Below are positions 1 to 10,318 of a stretch of 64,000 nt of DNA, one piece after another. A program made the translations under genes and the position numbers. Position 1 is the first letter of the stretch. Each line of letters starts with the position of its first letter. This stretch comes from Pectobacterium brasiliense (GTDB lineage: Bacteria; Pseudomonadota; Gammaproteobacteria; Enterobacterales; Enterobacteriaceae), in the NCBI RefSeq assembly GCF_016950255.1, contig NZ_JACGFN010000001.1:2604001-2668000 (forward strand). Reading direction: 5' to 3'. The notes below the pieces were generated by a model. That model saw only the letters and a program-made list of their open reading frames with translations, did no database searches and had not been told where the DNA came from.

Positions 1-83
1 ACGAACAGGGCTTTAAATTCTACCAAGCTGATAACGGGGTCTGGTTAACAGACATCGTTCCTTATCGGTTTATTCAAGAATAA
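1..83 (+). CDS. kptA: C-terminal end of probable RNA 2'-phosphotransferase (KptA), partial
   Basis: Only the last 26 codons are in the window, in frame from base 3 to a TAA at 81-83. The tail reads FYQADNGVWLTDIVP, which resembles the C-terminus of the KptA/Tpt1 family (NAD-dependent RNA 2'-phosphotransferases that in other organisms remove the splice-junction 2'-phosphate from tRNA). The stop abuts the stop of the convergent minus-strand gene at 84. The assignment rests on a short tail only, so it should be confirmed with the upstream sequence. Confidence 0.55.
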   Translation, partial: EQGFKFYQADNGVWLTDIVPYRFIQE

Positions 84-479
84 TTACACATCATCTTCAG
101 CCTGCTCTACTTTATAGCGGGCTGACTCAAGGCGAGCCATTTTCAACCATTCAGTAAAGTTATCAGTGTACCCTCTGTCTTCCCAGCCAGAAGATGCAAA
201 GGCATGAACATAGTAAACTTTTGTTTCTCCTGATGTATCTGCTCCATCAAAACAAGCTATATCATCAGAGTAATTTACTTTGGCAAAAGGCACTAACCTC
301 CGGGTTGGGTACTTTCCCTTTACTTCCCTCATCCAGAAAGCAGAAGATTCCTTAAATTCACAAATAAATGACCATGGCTCGATATCAGGAATGACATCCA
401 TAGACATTATTTCGATATAAGAGGATGGATACTTAAACTTTTCAGGAAGTTCATCCTCTGTATATAAATACGCGCTCAT
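84..479 (-). CDS. Small acidic protein, candidate SUKH/SMI1-like immunity protein of an orphan CDI module
   Basis: 131 residues, acidic, no signal peptide or membrane segment. The pattern of aromatic residues and the segment FASSGWEDRGYTDNFTEWLKM near residues 95-112 resemble SMI1/KNR4 (SUKH) immunity proteins, but I do not recognise it firmly. It follows the 84-codon toxin-like fragment by 3 bases, and both lie directly downstream of a complete cdiBAI operon, where spare toxin/immunity cassettes are often stored. It would neutralise the toxin domain once carried by the neighbouring fragment. The base composition is more AT-rich than the core genes. It could also be an unrelated small cytosolic protein. 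Confidence 0.6.
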   Translation of the reverse strand: MSAYLYTEDELPEKFKYPSSYIEIMSMDVIPDIEPWSFICEFKESSAFWMREVKGKYPTRRLVPFAKVNYSDDIACFDGADTSGETKVYYVHAFASSGWEDRGYTDNFTEWLKMARLESARYKVEQAEDDV

Positions 480-482
480 CTT

Positions 483-737
483 CTATTTTCCTCTTCCTGT
501 AATTCTGGGAGATTCATTTGAACCATAAGGGTTTTGAGTACCAAAACCTCCAGATTGTTTATTTATTCTCCCCGTGATTGCCTCTCCCCACGTTTGAGGC
601 ACAAATCCACGTTTTCTGTCTGAAAACCGTTCGATTTCAGAAGACGTTAATTTTTCATTATAGCTTCTGACGTTAGCTTCAACTTTGACGCCTGCTTCTC
701 TGGCGGCACTGATCCTTGTATTATCCATACTGGTCAT
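483..737 (-). CDS. Orphan CdiA-CT-like toxin fragment
   Basis: 84 residues, polar and glycine/serine-rich at the end, with no recognised domain. The reading frame stays open upstream of the ATG to a stop at 786-788, inside the terminator of the cdi operon, so there is no room for a longer protein. Position (after cdiI, before a candidate immunity gene with a 3-base gap) and the lack of an export domain suggest a displaced C-terminal piece of an older CdiA toxin, usable only if recombined onto cdiA. Two in-frame ATGs (737 and 728) are possible starts and neither has a strong ribosome binding site. Function is inferred from context alone. Confidence 0.5.
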   Translation of the reverse strand: MTSMDNTRISAAREAGVKVEANVRSYNEKLTSSEIERFSDRKRGFVPQTWGEAITGRINKQSGGFGTQNPYGSNESPRITGRGK

Positions 738-768
738 TGAGACTGAGCTACGGCTCTGACAGACAGAT

Positions 769-800
769 AAAAAATCCCGGCCTTTTTAGGGCCCGGGATC
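769..800 (-). terminator. Rho-independent terminator of the cdiBAI operon
   Basis: Inverted arms ATCCCGG (774-780) and CCGGGAT (793-799) are followed on the minus strand by a run of six T (774-769). It lies 15 bases after the stop of the immunity gene, so it closes the cdi operon and separates it from the downstream orphan cassette. Confidence 0.8.
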
Positions 801-814
801 CTTTGACTACTTAA

Positions 815-1189
815 TCATATCAATTCGTATTGCTTTTCTGATATTTTTTGCAAAATCCCAGACTCAACCATTCCATCTAAAACCCCCTTTATCTCATGAT
901 CATCATATGATGAAAAATATTGAGATAAGCGCCATATATCTATCAATTTGGGATTTTTGACATTGTTAACATCGACCACAGCCTCTTTCTGATCGCTGTT
1001 TATTAAAAACCTAATACCTTTACCATGTTTAACAAAACTCCATTCATCATTATTAACAAAAACAATCCCTTTCTTAGGGAAGTCCAGCAAGAAGTCAAAG
1101 TCCTTTAAGCCTGGATAAGCGATAAAGAAAGCCTTCATTAGCATCTCTTGAAGACTGATAAAACTGATAATTTCCCTTTCGTTCATCAT
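815..1189 (-). CDS. cdiI: Immunity protein of the CDI locus (CdiI)
   Basis: 124 residues, no signal peptide, AT-rich. The sequence is not one I can place in a named family with confidence. Position defines the role: its ATG begins one base after the cdiA stop, with an AAGG ribosome binding site inside the last cdiA codons, so the two are translationally coupled, as in cdiA-cdiI pairs. It should bind and block the ParB-like toxin domain at the CdiA C-terminus in the cytoplasm, protecting siblings. Two ATG codons in tandem (1189 and 1186) are possible starts. The operon terminator follows at 769-800. Confidence 0.75.
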   Translation of the reverse strand: MMNEREIISFISLQEMLMKAFFIAYPGLKDFDFLLDFPKKGIVFVNNDEWSFVKHGKGIRFLINSDQKEAVVDVNNVKNPKLIDIWRLSQYFSSYDDHEIKGVLDGMVESGILQKISEKQYELI

Positions 1190-1190
1190 A

Positions 1191-4100
1191 TCAATACCTT
1201 ACCCTTGCTTCAGCGGCTTCACGCAAAAGTTGATCACCTTGCTCTTTCGTAACTTCATGTATTCTAACTGGTATATCTTTAATTCCGGCTTTTGCTGCTG
1301 CTTCAGCTCTATGATGGCCATCAATAATAATTGCTTTACCATTTACGATAGCAACGTCGACAGGTTCATTGATATCAAAGCCATTCGCTTTCATATCTTT
1401 TACAAGACGTTTTACTTGTGAGCCCGACATTTCATTTTTATTTTGCCTACTAATTAGAATGCTTGGATCTACGTTCTTAGTAGTTACTTGAGAAGTTCCA
1501 TTTCCAGTGTTATGTCCAGCCTTACTTGCTCCTCCAATAATCCCTGCCGCACTTGTCGCCCCTGCTTGAGCAATCGTATTAATAGCAAGCTGTGACGCCT
1601 CATCCGAACCGCCCACTGCTTGTGCGTTATGTATCGCCTTTATACGTCCAGCTTCCAGAGCAGGCGTCACAATGTGCAGATAAGTCCACTCCTCAAGATC
1701 TGCACCACTCAAGCGGCCATTGGCCCGAAGTTTTTCCCCCAGTTCCTCAATTCGCTGACCATAATCTGCCTGCAACTCCGCCATTTCTTTGGCTTTTACA
1801 ACACAAACATCAACGCTGGAGCAATTTTCAACACTCTTGATTTGTTCATCGGAGATTTTCTTGAACTTCTCCGTCACCCCGTCTTTACAGGCACTGTCAC
1901 TGCCACAGGATGACATTTCACTTAAGCGTTGACGGTTCTCATCCGTACTCAGGAAGTTATTATCAACCGCATTCTGGCTTGCCTGCGCACCCGCTACCGC
2001 ATTTGTCGTCGAGTCACCCACCGTGCCCGCAGCCAGACCGCCGGCCAGAAGCGAAAGGGTCGTAACCGTCTGTTTCTCGCTTTCCGTCATTTCCGAGATA
2101 GCTTTACCCGGATACAACCTGTCGGCAATCACTCGCGCCGCCAGCTCACCCGTCGCGGCACCGGCGGCACCCGCCAGCGCACTGTTGCCGCTGGCTTCCG
2201 CCACTATCCCGCCCAGCACCGCGTGCGCTACCGCATTGGCGGCAATATTGACGTTACCCTTTGCATCCGTCGTCGCTTTCTTGATTTCTGTCGCCAGATA
2301 CGGCGCCGCCGCTCCCGCGATTGCCTGCGCAACATTCCCCCCGGCCAGCCCCTGCACCGCCGCCGAGACCGCCATGATGCCCTGACGTATCGCCCCACCG
2401 GTGCCAAAACCAGAACTGTTCAATGCCTGAGTATAGGCTTTGTCATACGTCGTCTGATAAACGTATTGCTGAATCTCGGCCTCTGTCGGGTTCAGGTTTG
2501 GCTTATCGCCTGCTGCAAAAGCATCTCTCGCCATCTTCCTGTCAGCATCAGAGAGACCCGCGGCCTTCGCGTCTGCCTCCGCTTTCGCGGCTTTGGTCGC
2601 AATGATTGCCCCGTGCGTACCGGCAATATCTATCACCTGGCTGCTGATTTCTGCAATCACCTGCATTTGTTGCAGACGTTTCTGCTCTTTCTCTTTATCA
2701 AAAATCGGGCTCAGCGTCTGGTTTGCATGTTCAACATCGTTACTCAGCTGTGCGACATCCTGACGCTGGTTGGCTTCATCACGGATAACCAACTGCCCAT
2801 TGCTCACCGCCGCACGCGTGGTGCTCGCTGCATTACCGTCATTATTTCCGCTTATCAGCGAGTTGGATGCCAGATTGCTCAGCATCTGCATGCCAACCGG
2901 CCCACCAGTGCTGATACCTACACCGCTGTGCGAGGTCTCAAACTCCGCTCGGTTCTCAATGTCACTAAAGCCCAGCGTCCCGGTATCCAGTCGGTTTTTC
3001 CCGGCCTCTGCCGTGGAGCCAATCACCGCACCATCAAGCTGCGTATGGTTGCCCACCTGAACATCGTAGCCACCCTGCCCGGCAAACAGCCCAGTCTGCT
3101 CCTGCACACTGCGGTAGTCACTGTGCATTTTGTCTTTGCTCATACTGAAACTGGCTGAAGCGCTTCCCGCACCATAAATCGGAATGCTGACGCCTGCACT
3201 CATGCTCTGCTGTTTGCTGTCGTAAATGTCGCTGTCCTGCTCACTGCGCAACAGCAAATCGCGTCCAACACGTGCCGTGATCTGCTGTCCGCTGACCTGT
3301 GCACCCTGCAACGTGGTATCGCGACCGCTGCTTAGCCGTACCTGACGTCCCGCGTCCAGCAGCGTTTCAGTGTGGCTCAGTCCTTCACCCAGCTCGCTGC
3401 CTTTCGCTTTATTCATGCTCGCGTTCACGCTCAAACTAAAGCCGCCGCTGCCAGCACCCAGGCTCAGGCCAATGCTGCCACCTTTGCTCTTGTTGCTCCC
3501 TTCCGTGTGCTGACTGTTTTGTGCAGACAGTAGCTGGATATCACGTGCCGCATCCAGTGCCACATCCTGACCCGCACGCAGCTCGCTTCCCTGCACGCGG
3601 ATATCATCACCCGTTGCGGTCAGAGACAGGTTCCTACCCGCGTTCAGACTGCTACCTTGCGCGGTGCGCTGCTCCACCGTTTGCTCAGATTTCGATGACT
3701 GGCTTCCCAGCGAGACACTGACGCCCACGACATTGTTATTTGTCGGATCGTCTTTACCTTTCAGCGCCGCCAGATATGCAGCTTGCCCCGCTTGTACGCC
3801 GCTGAGCGTCGCTTTCACACCCTGCAAAGCTTGAAGGCGGCCATCTTCCGTCTCTTTAGCCGTCTGCGCCGTTTGTACGGCCGTATTCACCATGCCGCCA
3901 ACCGTGCCACTCAGCGCCAGCGTTAGCCCACTCTGCTTCTGTTCATAGGTCTGCCGTTGCGTCTGACTGTTCTCCGCTGCCGTCACGTCTATCGTCTTAC
4001 CTTGCAGTGTCACATCCTGTCCGGCCACGATGTCGCTGCCTTTTACGGTCAGTTGATTACCCGCCAGCAGCGTCGCGTTGCCTTTTTCACTGCCTATGAT

Positions 4101-7100
4101 GCTGGATTTCTCACTCATGCCATCGGTATCGGTCGTGCTCTTTTGGCTGGCCTGACCGATGGTAAATCCGATGCCGCCGCTACCCATCAGGCCAGATTTT
4201 TTCTCTTCCTTTAAATGTGTTTCCTGATGATTTTCTTGCGCCGTGCTCACCGTAATATCGCGTCCGGCGGTAATGCCGACATCCTGCGTACCCGCAACGG
4301 AGCTACCCGCGATCTGCACATTATTGCCCGCACCGATCGCTACCGTATCGCCGCTGAACGAACTGCCCACCGCAGATTGATGCTGAATACTGTCGTGGCG
4401 TTCGCTGGACTGCGCGGAGAGCAAACCGCGACTGCTTTGCTTGCTGTGTTCCGTCAACGTGTAGGATGACTCACCGCTGGTCAGGTTAATGTCATTGCCT
4501 GCCTGAACCTGTAGCCCCTGCTGCGCGGTGACGGACGCCGCCGTCGCATTCAGGTTTTGTCCCGCACGCAAGGCTATCTGACCATTGGCGGCAATGTCGC
4601 TACCGATATCTTCGCGCGCCTGATAATGGCGATAATTATTGCTGTCCCAATCACTATTCAGCGTTTCCGTGGTCGTCAGCGTCGCCAGATTCAGGTTGTT
4701 CCCCGCGCTGATCAGCGTGGAGCTGTCCGCACCCGAGTTAATCACCTGGCTACCGATTAGGTTGATATCCTTGCCCGCCGCCAGCGTTAGTTCACCCTTA
4801 TCGTTCTGAACGTACATGCCTGCGACGCGATCCAGAATGCGGTTATCCTTATCGCCACTCAACGTGCTGGCACTGTTGATATTACCGCCTGCCAGTGCGG
4901 TCAGTTTGTCTTCTGCCTGAATGACGCCACCGACATTATTCAGATCGTTACGCACCTGAAGCTGAACCTGTTTACCGAGCAGAGAACCGCCCAGATTGTC
5001 CAACGTATCAGATGAGATAAACAGAGTATCACGTGCAGCAATACGTCCGCTGTTCAACATACCGCCAGCCAGCCCAACAGAAATCGTATTCCCTGCTAAC
5101 AGGCTACCCGCACCGATTTGTTCATTCGAACGGACTTTAGAATAAACCTGCGGGACAAGCACCGTCTGTGAAGAGCCATCCGGCAGCGTCACCGATTTTT
5201 TCACCATCCAGACCATGTCAGTGGTGAGCAATGCCATCTGCTCCTGCGTCAGCGCTACCCCCGGTGTCAGCGAAAACTGACGACCAAATGCGATGCCCGC
5301 ATCCATCAATGCCTTGTATTGGGCCTCATCGCTGTTATAGCCCGCCAGATAGCGCTGTCCGGTTAATTGAGTGATCTGCTCGCGAACTTCACGCTGTTCG
5401 TAGAAACCATCGCCCAGTCGTTTATCTTGCCCTTCGGTACTAAAGGCTTGCAGCATATAATCAGAGCTAAGCCACTGCTTCTGATTGGTAAAACGGGCAT
5501 CCGTTTCCACCAGATAGCGGCTTTCTGCCGCGGGTTGCAGCGTAAACAAACTACTGCCTGGAAGCGTCGCCGTCGGCGTACCCACATTTTGACCCACGTT
5601 ACCTGCACGCAGCGCCGTTACTGCATAGCCCGATCCGTCAAATGCTGCCTGATCACGCCAGTCGTGCACTTTTAGATCGATCGTTTCGACTTGAGCCGCT
5701 GGCGCATAGTTATTGCCATCAATCCCCTGGGATGTCCGCGTGACGCCGCGCCAGTTCTTTTTCTTCTTGGCATACCAGCGCTCCTGACGTCCTCGATCGG
5801 TTGTGGTACGTTCGCCCGGCGTCGCCAGATTGCTGAGTTCCTTCACACCGTCAATCAACAAACCTGCCGCAATCACTCGGCTATCGCTGTTGGTCATCCT
5901 CGCTGCCGTCAGATACAAATTACCGCCGGACAGAATCTGCCCTGGATCGCTCTCTTTTACTCGCGTTTCGTTTACCGTACGGGTGTAGGTATAGCGATAA
6001 AAATTATCGTCAGCGTACCCATCCGGCATATGCGCCGTGTTCACACCATATTTATTGCGCGTCCGGCGAATATCACTCCAGTTGTAACGCGTAGTATGTC
6101 CACGCAGCACAGCTTCATCGATTTGAGTCGCGCTGGTAACGATTTCCGTCACCAAATTATCGTTAACGTTATTAATCTGGCTGGCAGATAACGCCATATC
6201 GCCGATAGATTCAATGGTGGCGCCGTGGTTATTGATCGCCTCAGCCTGACCTGTCGCCATTCCTTCTGCATCCAGATTACGTCCCAACGCCATCACGCCA
6301 TCGCTGTAAATCAGGCCGTGTTGACGATTATTGAGCGTACCCACGCCCAGATCCAGACGCTGGCGCGCGGCGATCGTTGCTCCCGTATCTGCTTCATTGA
6401 GATTATTCAGCGTTTGCGCTTGCAGGCTTATCCAATCACCATAAACGCGACCGCTGCCGATATTGTTTAGCGTGCCCGCATCAATACGGGTTAGCCCCCC
6501 ATCGATCAGGCCGCGGTTGATTAACGAATCCGACAGCGCCAGTTGCGTCTTCTGGCTACTAATTTCACCGCTGGCGTGGTTATCGAGACGTGCTGCCGTC
6601 AGTGTCAATTCGCTGCCAGACTGGATTTTCTGGCGGTTGGTAACGTCCCCCGCTACCGTGAGATCGAGTTTACCGTTTGCAATCACATCGCTCTGGTTGT
6701 CGAAGTGCTGTGCAGCGGTGAGCGACATGTCACCCAGTGACAACAGTTGGCCGTCACCACTCAGGCTATCGGCTTGTACATCCAGTTTTTTCCCCGCGAT
6801 GAGCGTGCCTTCGGTGTTATTGACGGCTTTCGCCGCCGTTACCTTAAGATTGTTATCCGCACTGACTTTCGCTTTACGGCTGGAAACCGATCCGCTGGTA
6901 GCGTTGAGCGTAACATTGGTCGCCTGCGTCTGACCGCCGTCGGTATTCACCTCTGCCGCAGCCACCGTCATCGACCCGCCTGCGAGTTGCTGGCCGTTCG
7001 TATCTGCACGCTGGCTAGCCGTCAGAGATAAATTGCCCGTTTGCGCCACCGAACCGTCGCTGTTGATTCCCGCGCCCAGCACCGCGCCTTTCTGGTTGCT

Positions 7101-8276
7101 AATGTTTGCGGCTTGCACTGTCGCATTACGTTGCGCGGCCAGCACACCACGGTTAGCGGTCTGTTGCTGTGTGCTAACGCCCACATCTCGCTGGGCGTAA
7201 ACCTTGCCGCTATTATCCAGCTCACGCCCCGCCAGTTGTATATCCTGCGAGGCATTAATGCTGCCGCTGTTCTCAATGCGGCCATCGGCAGAGAGCATCA
7301 CGCTTCCAGCCTGCGCACCAATCGCACCTGCGTTACGTACCCCAACGCCTTGCTCCGTACCAATGAGCTGGATCTTACCCGCGTACATACCACCGAGTTG
7401 CGCCACGTCCACTGCCAGCTTCGGCTCTGCGCGCTCCGTTGACGCTGAAGCCGTCGCTGCTTTCTCGATGTTCTGCTGTTCGGCATCGACGGTATTACGT
7501 CCTGCCGTCACCTTCAGGTCGTTCGCCCATAACCCGGCGTTGATCTCTACCGTCTGTGCAATCAGGTCGGTATAATCCTGACGGCTGGAGTCCATCCCCG
7601 CCCCCTGAACGCGAATATTGCCTTTCTCAACCTGATAGCCCTTAAGCTGGCCGTTTTCCATCATCGCCTTGCCGGTCGTCAGCGTCGCACGGTTAGCATT
7701 GATGAAACCACAACCGTCACAGGTGATACCTGACGGGTTAGCGATCACTACCTGCGCTTTTTTCCCTGCGACTTCGATATACCCGTTTAATTTACTGGGA
7801 TCGCGTGAATTCACTTCGTTCAGAATGATCTTCGCTTCGCCTTTAGCCAGCCACGGGTTACCCGCAACCCAGCCACCTTGCTGTGTTTGCACCTGATTAC
7901 GCGAGTTATTAAGAATGGCACCCTGCTGATTCACATCGAACTGGCTGTAGACATTGCGCGATACGCCGCCGGCACTTGGCGTTTGAATATTGACTTGCGG
8001 TGTCCCGTTGGCAGTTTGTAAGACAGTCGGTTTCTGATTACCGGGCGCGTTGCGATCCGCCACAATGTTCGCCTGTGCCATAGGTGCAAGCGTGACAAAT
8101 CCCATCACACCCAGCAGCAGGAACGTCAGCGGGGAGAGTCGCCCTGTTATCTGGCTCAGCGTTGGCCCAAGGCCGGACGATGCGGAATCTTTGACGCAGC
8201 CGCGACAAAGTTCAGAGACCACCATCAAAACGCCGCGAGCACGGTTAAAAACGATGCGATACAGGTGCTTATTCAT
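1191..8276 (-). CDS. cdiA: CdiA/HecA-type two-partner secreted effector with ParB-like C-terminal toxin
   Basis: 2361 residues. An extended signal peptide (MNKHLYRIVFNRARG) ends near A69. The TPS haemagglutination domain follows (about 70-320), with the NPSGITCDGCGF motif at 180-191. An FHA repeat stretch runs to about 720, then a non-repetitive segment rich in aromatics and charges (about 720-1070), which corresponds to the receptor-binding region of CdiA proteins, then a second FHA stretch to about 1900 and a glycine/alanine-rich pre-toxin region. The usual VENN boundary is present as VDNN (2104-2107). The following segment has a Cys-x5-Cys pair. The last 95 residues form a ParB/Srx-like domain with DGHHR at 2319-2323. 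It is exported by the CdiB encoded upstream and is expected to deliver the tip into neighbouring bacteria. At 2361 residues it is shorter than typical CdiA (over 3000). Nuclease activity of the tip is inferred from the fold, not shown. Confidence 0.9.
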   Translation of the reverse strand: MNKHLYRIVFNRARGVLMVVSELCRGCVKDSASSGLGPTLSQITGRLSPLTFLLLGVMGFVTLAPMAQANIVADRNAPGNQKPTVLQTANGTPQVNIQTPSAGGVSRNVYSQFDVNQQGAILNNSRNQVQTQQGGWVAGNPWLAKGEAKIILNEVNSRDPSKLNGYIEVAGKKAQVVIANPSGITCDGCGFINANRATLTTGKAMMENGQLKGYQVEKGNIRVQGAGMDSSRQDYTDLIAQTVEINAGLWANDLKVTAGRNTVDAEQQNIEKAATASASTERAEPKLAVDVAQLGGMYAGKIQLIGTEQGVGVRNAGAIGAQAGSVMLSADGRIENSGSINASQDIQLAGRELDNSGKVYAQRDVGVSTQQQTANRGVLAAQRNATVQAANISNQKGAVLGAGINSDGSVAQTGNLSLTASQRADTNGQQLAGGSMTVAAAEVNTDGGQTQATNVTLNATSGSVSSRKAKVSADNNLKVTAAKAVNNTEGTLIAGKKLDVQADSLSGDGQLLSLGDMSLTAAQHFDNQSDVIANGKLDLTVAGDVTNRQKIQSGSELTLTAARLDNHASGEISSQKTQLALSDSLINRGLIDGGLTRIDAGTLNNIGSGRVYGDWISLQAQTLNNLNEADTGATIAARQRLDLGVGTLNNRQHGLIYSDGVMALGRNLDAEGMATGQAEAINNHGATIESIGDMALSASQINNVNDNLVTEIVTSATQIDEAVLRGHTTRYNWSDIRRTRNKYGVNTAHMPDGYADDNFYRYTYTRTVNETRVKESDPGQILSGGNLYLTAARMTNSDSRVIAAGLLIDGVKELSNLATPGERTTTDRGRQERWYAKKKKNWRGVTRTSQGIDGNNYAPAAQVETIDLKVHDWRDQAAFDGSGYAVTALRAGNVGQNVGTPTATLPGSSLFTLQPAAESRYLVETDARFTNQKQWLSSDYMLQAFSTEGQDKRLGDGFYEQREVREQITQLTGQRYLAGYNSDEAQYKALMDAGIAFGRQFSLTPGVALTQEQMALLTTDMVWMVKKSVTLPDGSSQTVLVPQVYSKVRSNEQIGAGSLLAGNTISVGLAGGMLNSGRIAARDTLFISSDTLDNLGGSLLGKQVQLQVRNDLNNVGGVIQAEDKLTALAGGNINSASTLSGDKDNRILDRVAGMYVQNDKGELTLAAGKDINLIGSQVINSGADSSTLISAGNNLNLATLTTTETLNSDWDSNNYRHYQAREDIGSDIAANGQIALRAGQNLNATAASVTAQQGLQVQAGNDINLTSGESSYTLTEHSKQSSRGLLSAQSSERHDSIQHQSAVGSSFSGDTVAIGAGNNVQIAGSSVAGTQDVGITAGRDITVSTAQENHQETHLKEEKKSGLMGSGGIGFTIGQASQKSTTDTDGMSEKSSIIGSEKGNATLLAGNQLTVKGSDIVAGQDVTLQGKTIDVTAAENSQTQRQTYEQKQSGLTLALSGTVGGMVNTAVQTAQTAKETEDGRLQALQGVKATLSGVQAGQAAYLAALKGKDDPTNNNVVGVSVSLGSQSSKSEQTVEQRTAQGSSLNAGRNLSLTATGDDIRVQGSELRAGQDVALDAARDIQLLSAQNSQHTEGSNKSKGGSIGLSLGAGSGGFSLSVNASMNKAKGSELGEGLSHTETLLDAGRQVRLSSGRDTTLQGAQVSGQQITARVGRDLLLRSEQDSDIYDSKQQSMSAGVSIPIYGAGSASASFSMSKDKMHSDYRSVQEQTGLFAGQGGYDVQVGNHTQLDGAVIGSTAEAGKNRLDTGTLGFSDIENRAEFETSHSGVGISTGGPVGMQMLSNLASNSLISGNNDGNAASTTRAAVSNGQLVIRDEANQRQDVAQLSNDVEHANQTLSPIFDKEKEQKRLQQMQVIAEISSQVIDIAGTHGAIIATKAAKAEADAKAAGLSDADRKMARDAFAAGDKPNLNPTEAEIQQYVYQTTYDKAYTQALNSSGFGTGGAIRQGIMAVSAAVQGLAGGNVAQAIAGAAAPYLATEIKKATTDAKGNVNIAANAVAHAVLGGIVAEASGNSALAGAAGAATGELAARVIADRLYPGKAISEMTESEKQTVTTLSLLAGGLAAGTVGDSTTNAVAGAQASQNAVDNNFLSTDENRQRLSEMSSCGSDSACKDGVTEKFKKISDEQIKSVENCSSVDVCVVKAKEMAELQADYGQRIEELGEKLRANGRLSGADLEEWTYLHIVTPALEAGRIKAIHNAQAVGGSDEASQLAINTIAQAGATSAAGIIGGASKAGHNTGNGTSQVTTKNVDPSILISRQNKNEMSGSQVKRLVKDMKANGFDINEPVDVAIVNGKAIIIDGHHRAEAAAKAGIKDIPVRIHEVTKEQGDQLLREAAEARVRY

Positions 8277-8347
8277 TCTTGTTATCCATTCAAAGAAAGA
8301 AATTTTTCAACAAACAGGTTTACGACTGGCGCATTCCAAAGAATGCC

Positions 8348-10126
8348 TCAGTACTGCCAACTCAGGCTAAAACCGAAGACGGCCGGACTGGTTTCAAAGC
8401 CGTCGGGCTTGGAAAGCGGGATGCCCGCAAACAGGTCATAGCCGGTGTTCAATACGTTGCCACGAAGCCCGACTACACCACCGGCCAAATGGTTACCCAT
8501 CAGCCTGTCTTTGCTGTTATTACTGACCTCACCGTAATCCACACCCAGATACAGCTCCTGATTCTGAAGCGGCGTGCGCCAGGCGAGTTCATTGCGTACC
8601 AGCCAACCATCGTCGGCGCTGAGCGTGAGCTCGCCGTCGAAGCCGCGAACGGTCCAGCGGTTGCCAATGGAGAACTGATCCTGTGCGGTCAGGCGGGTGT
8701 TGGCGAGCTGGCGGCGGTATTGCACGTTATAGCGGAAGGCTTCATCAAACACGGTGAAGGGAACGTCCAGTTCGGAAGAGAACTGAATGATTTTTGACAG
8801 CCCAGTTCCTTCGTCGTTAGCTTCTTCTGGGATAGGTTGCGCACCGAACCAGCGAGTACCGCGCTGATAGCTAACGGCGGCATCCAGTGTGGCTTGGGAA
8901 ATATAGTGACGATGCTGTAACCCCAGACGCCACCCCGCCGTTTTACGCCGCTGAACCTCAACCTCGGTATCATTAATAAAGTTACGTGATTCGCGCGTCA
9001 TGACTTCATAGCTCACTGACGTCTTCTGGCTACCGCTACGATGCAATACCCGACTGAGCTGGAAATTGAGGCTCTCGTTTTCGCCGCTGTAGGTATAGTT
9101 TTCATTTAATCCGGCGATCGTCTGGTGATAGTCATAACCGCTGGCGGTCATCCCAGCCTGCCAGTAGCCAAACGGCACCGAGTAATGGGCAACGTAGCTT
9201 TTACTGCCTTTGCTCCCGCGTCCTTGTAAATCGTGGCCGCCGTAGAGGTAGAAGGTATCGCTGAGCGAAAGTGGGTTATCGAGGAAAAGCGTTAAACCGC
9301 CCTGATAGCGTCCTGTGCTTTTGGTGCCGGAATCGTCCAGCGTCGCGCCGAGCCGCCAGTGCTTTGCTTGTTTATAGCCAACGACGATATCGCTTTCGCC
9401 CGGTTTCTCTCCCGGAACCAGTTGCATATCAGCCTGCGCAGTCGGCACGCGCTGCAAATTCTCCAGCCCTTGCTCAATATCGCGCAAATCGAGCAGTTCA
9501 CTTTCACGTGCAGGCATAGCGCTGTAGAGCTGGACATAACGGTCACTGTCCGGCGACAACGTTATCTTGCCAACCTTACCGGCCATCACCACCAGCTTCA
9601 GCGTACCGCTTTTCAGATCCTGAGCAGGTGCCAATACGCGGGCGGTCACATAGCCGTGATTCACCAGACGGTTTTGCAACGCGCTCATTAACAGGTTAAT
9701 TCCTTTACCGCCCAGACACTGATTCACCGCCTGATCGGCCAGCCGCTGCAACGGTAGCCAACTGGGGAAATCCTCCGTTCCCTGCAATTCCACCTTTTTG
9801 ATGGGAAAACAGGGTGTCATCTCCACGGGAAAATGCAGCCGTGTCAGAAACGCCCCCGGCTCCTGTAGGCGCACATCCGGTGGCTGAGGTGAAAGCTGTC
9901 GCTCTTGCGCACGCTGCCGTTCCTGCTGATTAATTTGCTGCTGGTTGATCTGACGCTGATCGAGCTGTTGCAGCTCAGCTGATGTAGCGGCATTCGCTAT
10001 GACTGCAAAGAAAGGTAAAGGCAACGTAATGAATAGCGAACGAATTAATTGGGTATTCCTTAATGTAATACTTTTTATTTCATTGATTTTTAATGATAAA
10101 AAATAGAATAGAACAATCCTTGTCAT
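8348..10126 (-). CDS. cdiB: Two-partner secretion outer-membrane transporter (CdiB/HecB, ShlB-type)
   Basis: About 592 residues from the ATG at 10126; the frame also opens at a GTG (10147) that lacks a ribosome binding site. A hydrophobic export segment ends near ANA, followed by a glutamine-rich linker, a POTRA region beginning around [11 protein letters not shown] and a C-terminal 16-strand Omp85/TpsB barrel ending in F-x-L-S-W-x-Y, the terminal aromatic signature of outer-membrane barrels. The family secretes the cognate TpsA protein across the outer membrane by recognising its TPS domain. It is first in the operon and lies 71 bases upstream of cdiA. The Dickeya homologue is HecB. Confidence 0.9.
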   Translation of the reverse strand: MTRIVLFYFLSLKINEIKSITLRNTQLIRSLFITLPLPFFAVIANAATSAELQQLDQRQINQQQINQQERQRAQERQLSPQPPDVRLQEPGAFLTRLHFPVEMTPCFPIKKVELQGTEDFPSWLPLQRLADQAVNQCLGGKGINLLMSALQNRLVNHGYVTARVLAPAQDLKSGTLKLVVMAGKVGKITLSPDSDRYVQLYSAMPARESELLDLRDIEQGLENLQRVPTAQADMQLVPGEKPGESDIVVGYKQAKHWRLGATLDDSGTKSTGRYQGGLTLFLDNPLSLSDTFYLYGGHDLQGRGSKGSKSYVAHYSVPFGYWQAGMTASGYDYHQTIAGLNENYTYSGENESLNFQLSRVLHRSGSQKTSVSYEVMTRESRNFINDTEVEVQRRKTAGWRLGLQHRHYISQATLDAAVSYQRGTRWFGAQPIPEEANDEGTGLSKIIQFSSELDVPFTVFDEAFRYNVQYRRQLANTRLTAQDQFSIGNRWTVRGFDGELTLSADDGWLVRNELAWRTPLQNQELYLGVDYGEVSNNSKDRLMGNHLAGGVVGLRGNVLNTGYDLFAGIPLSKPDGFETSPAVFGFSLSWQY

Positions 10127-10318
10127 AATAGATAAACCTAAAGGCACAAATAATTAGTTACATTTTCATATCAGATAAAAATATTAGGAATGAGAACTGT
10201 CTTATTCGTTCTTATCTCAAATTGACAAAGCAGAGGAGAAAACTAACGGGTGAGTGTGGCGCTCAGATAGGGTCTAGTGTTGGAATATCTATCGCATCAT
10301 GTTGTGGTTTTGAGGATT

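Noticed and set aside
1592..7896. Many long plus-strand frames across cdiA, including one of 409 codons
   Set aside because: They are antisense shadows of a repetitive GC-rich coding sequence, with basic, low-complexity products and no ribosome binding sites.
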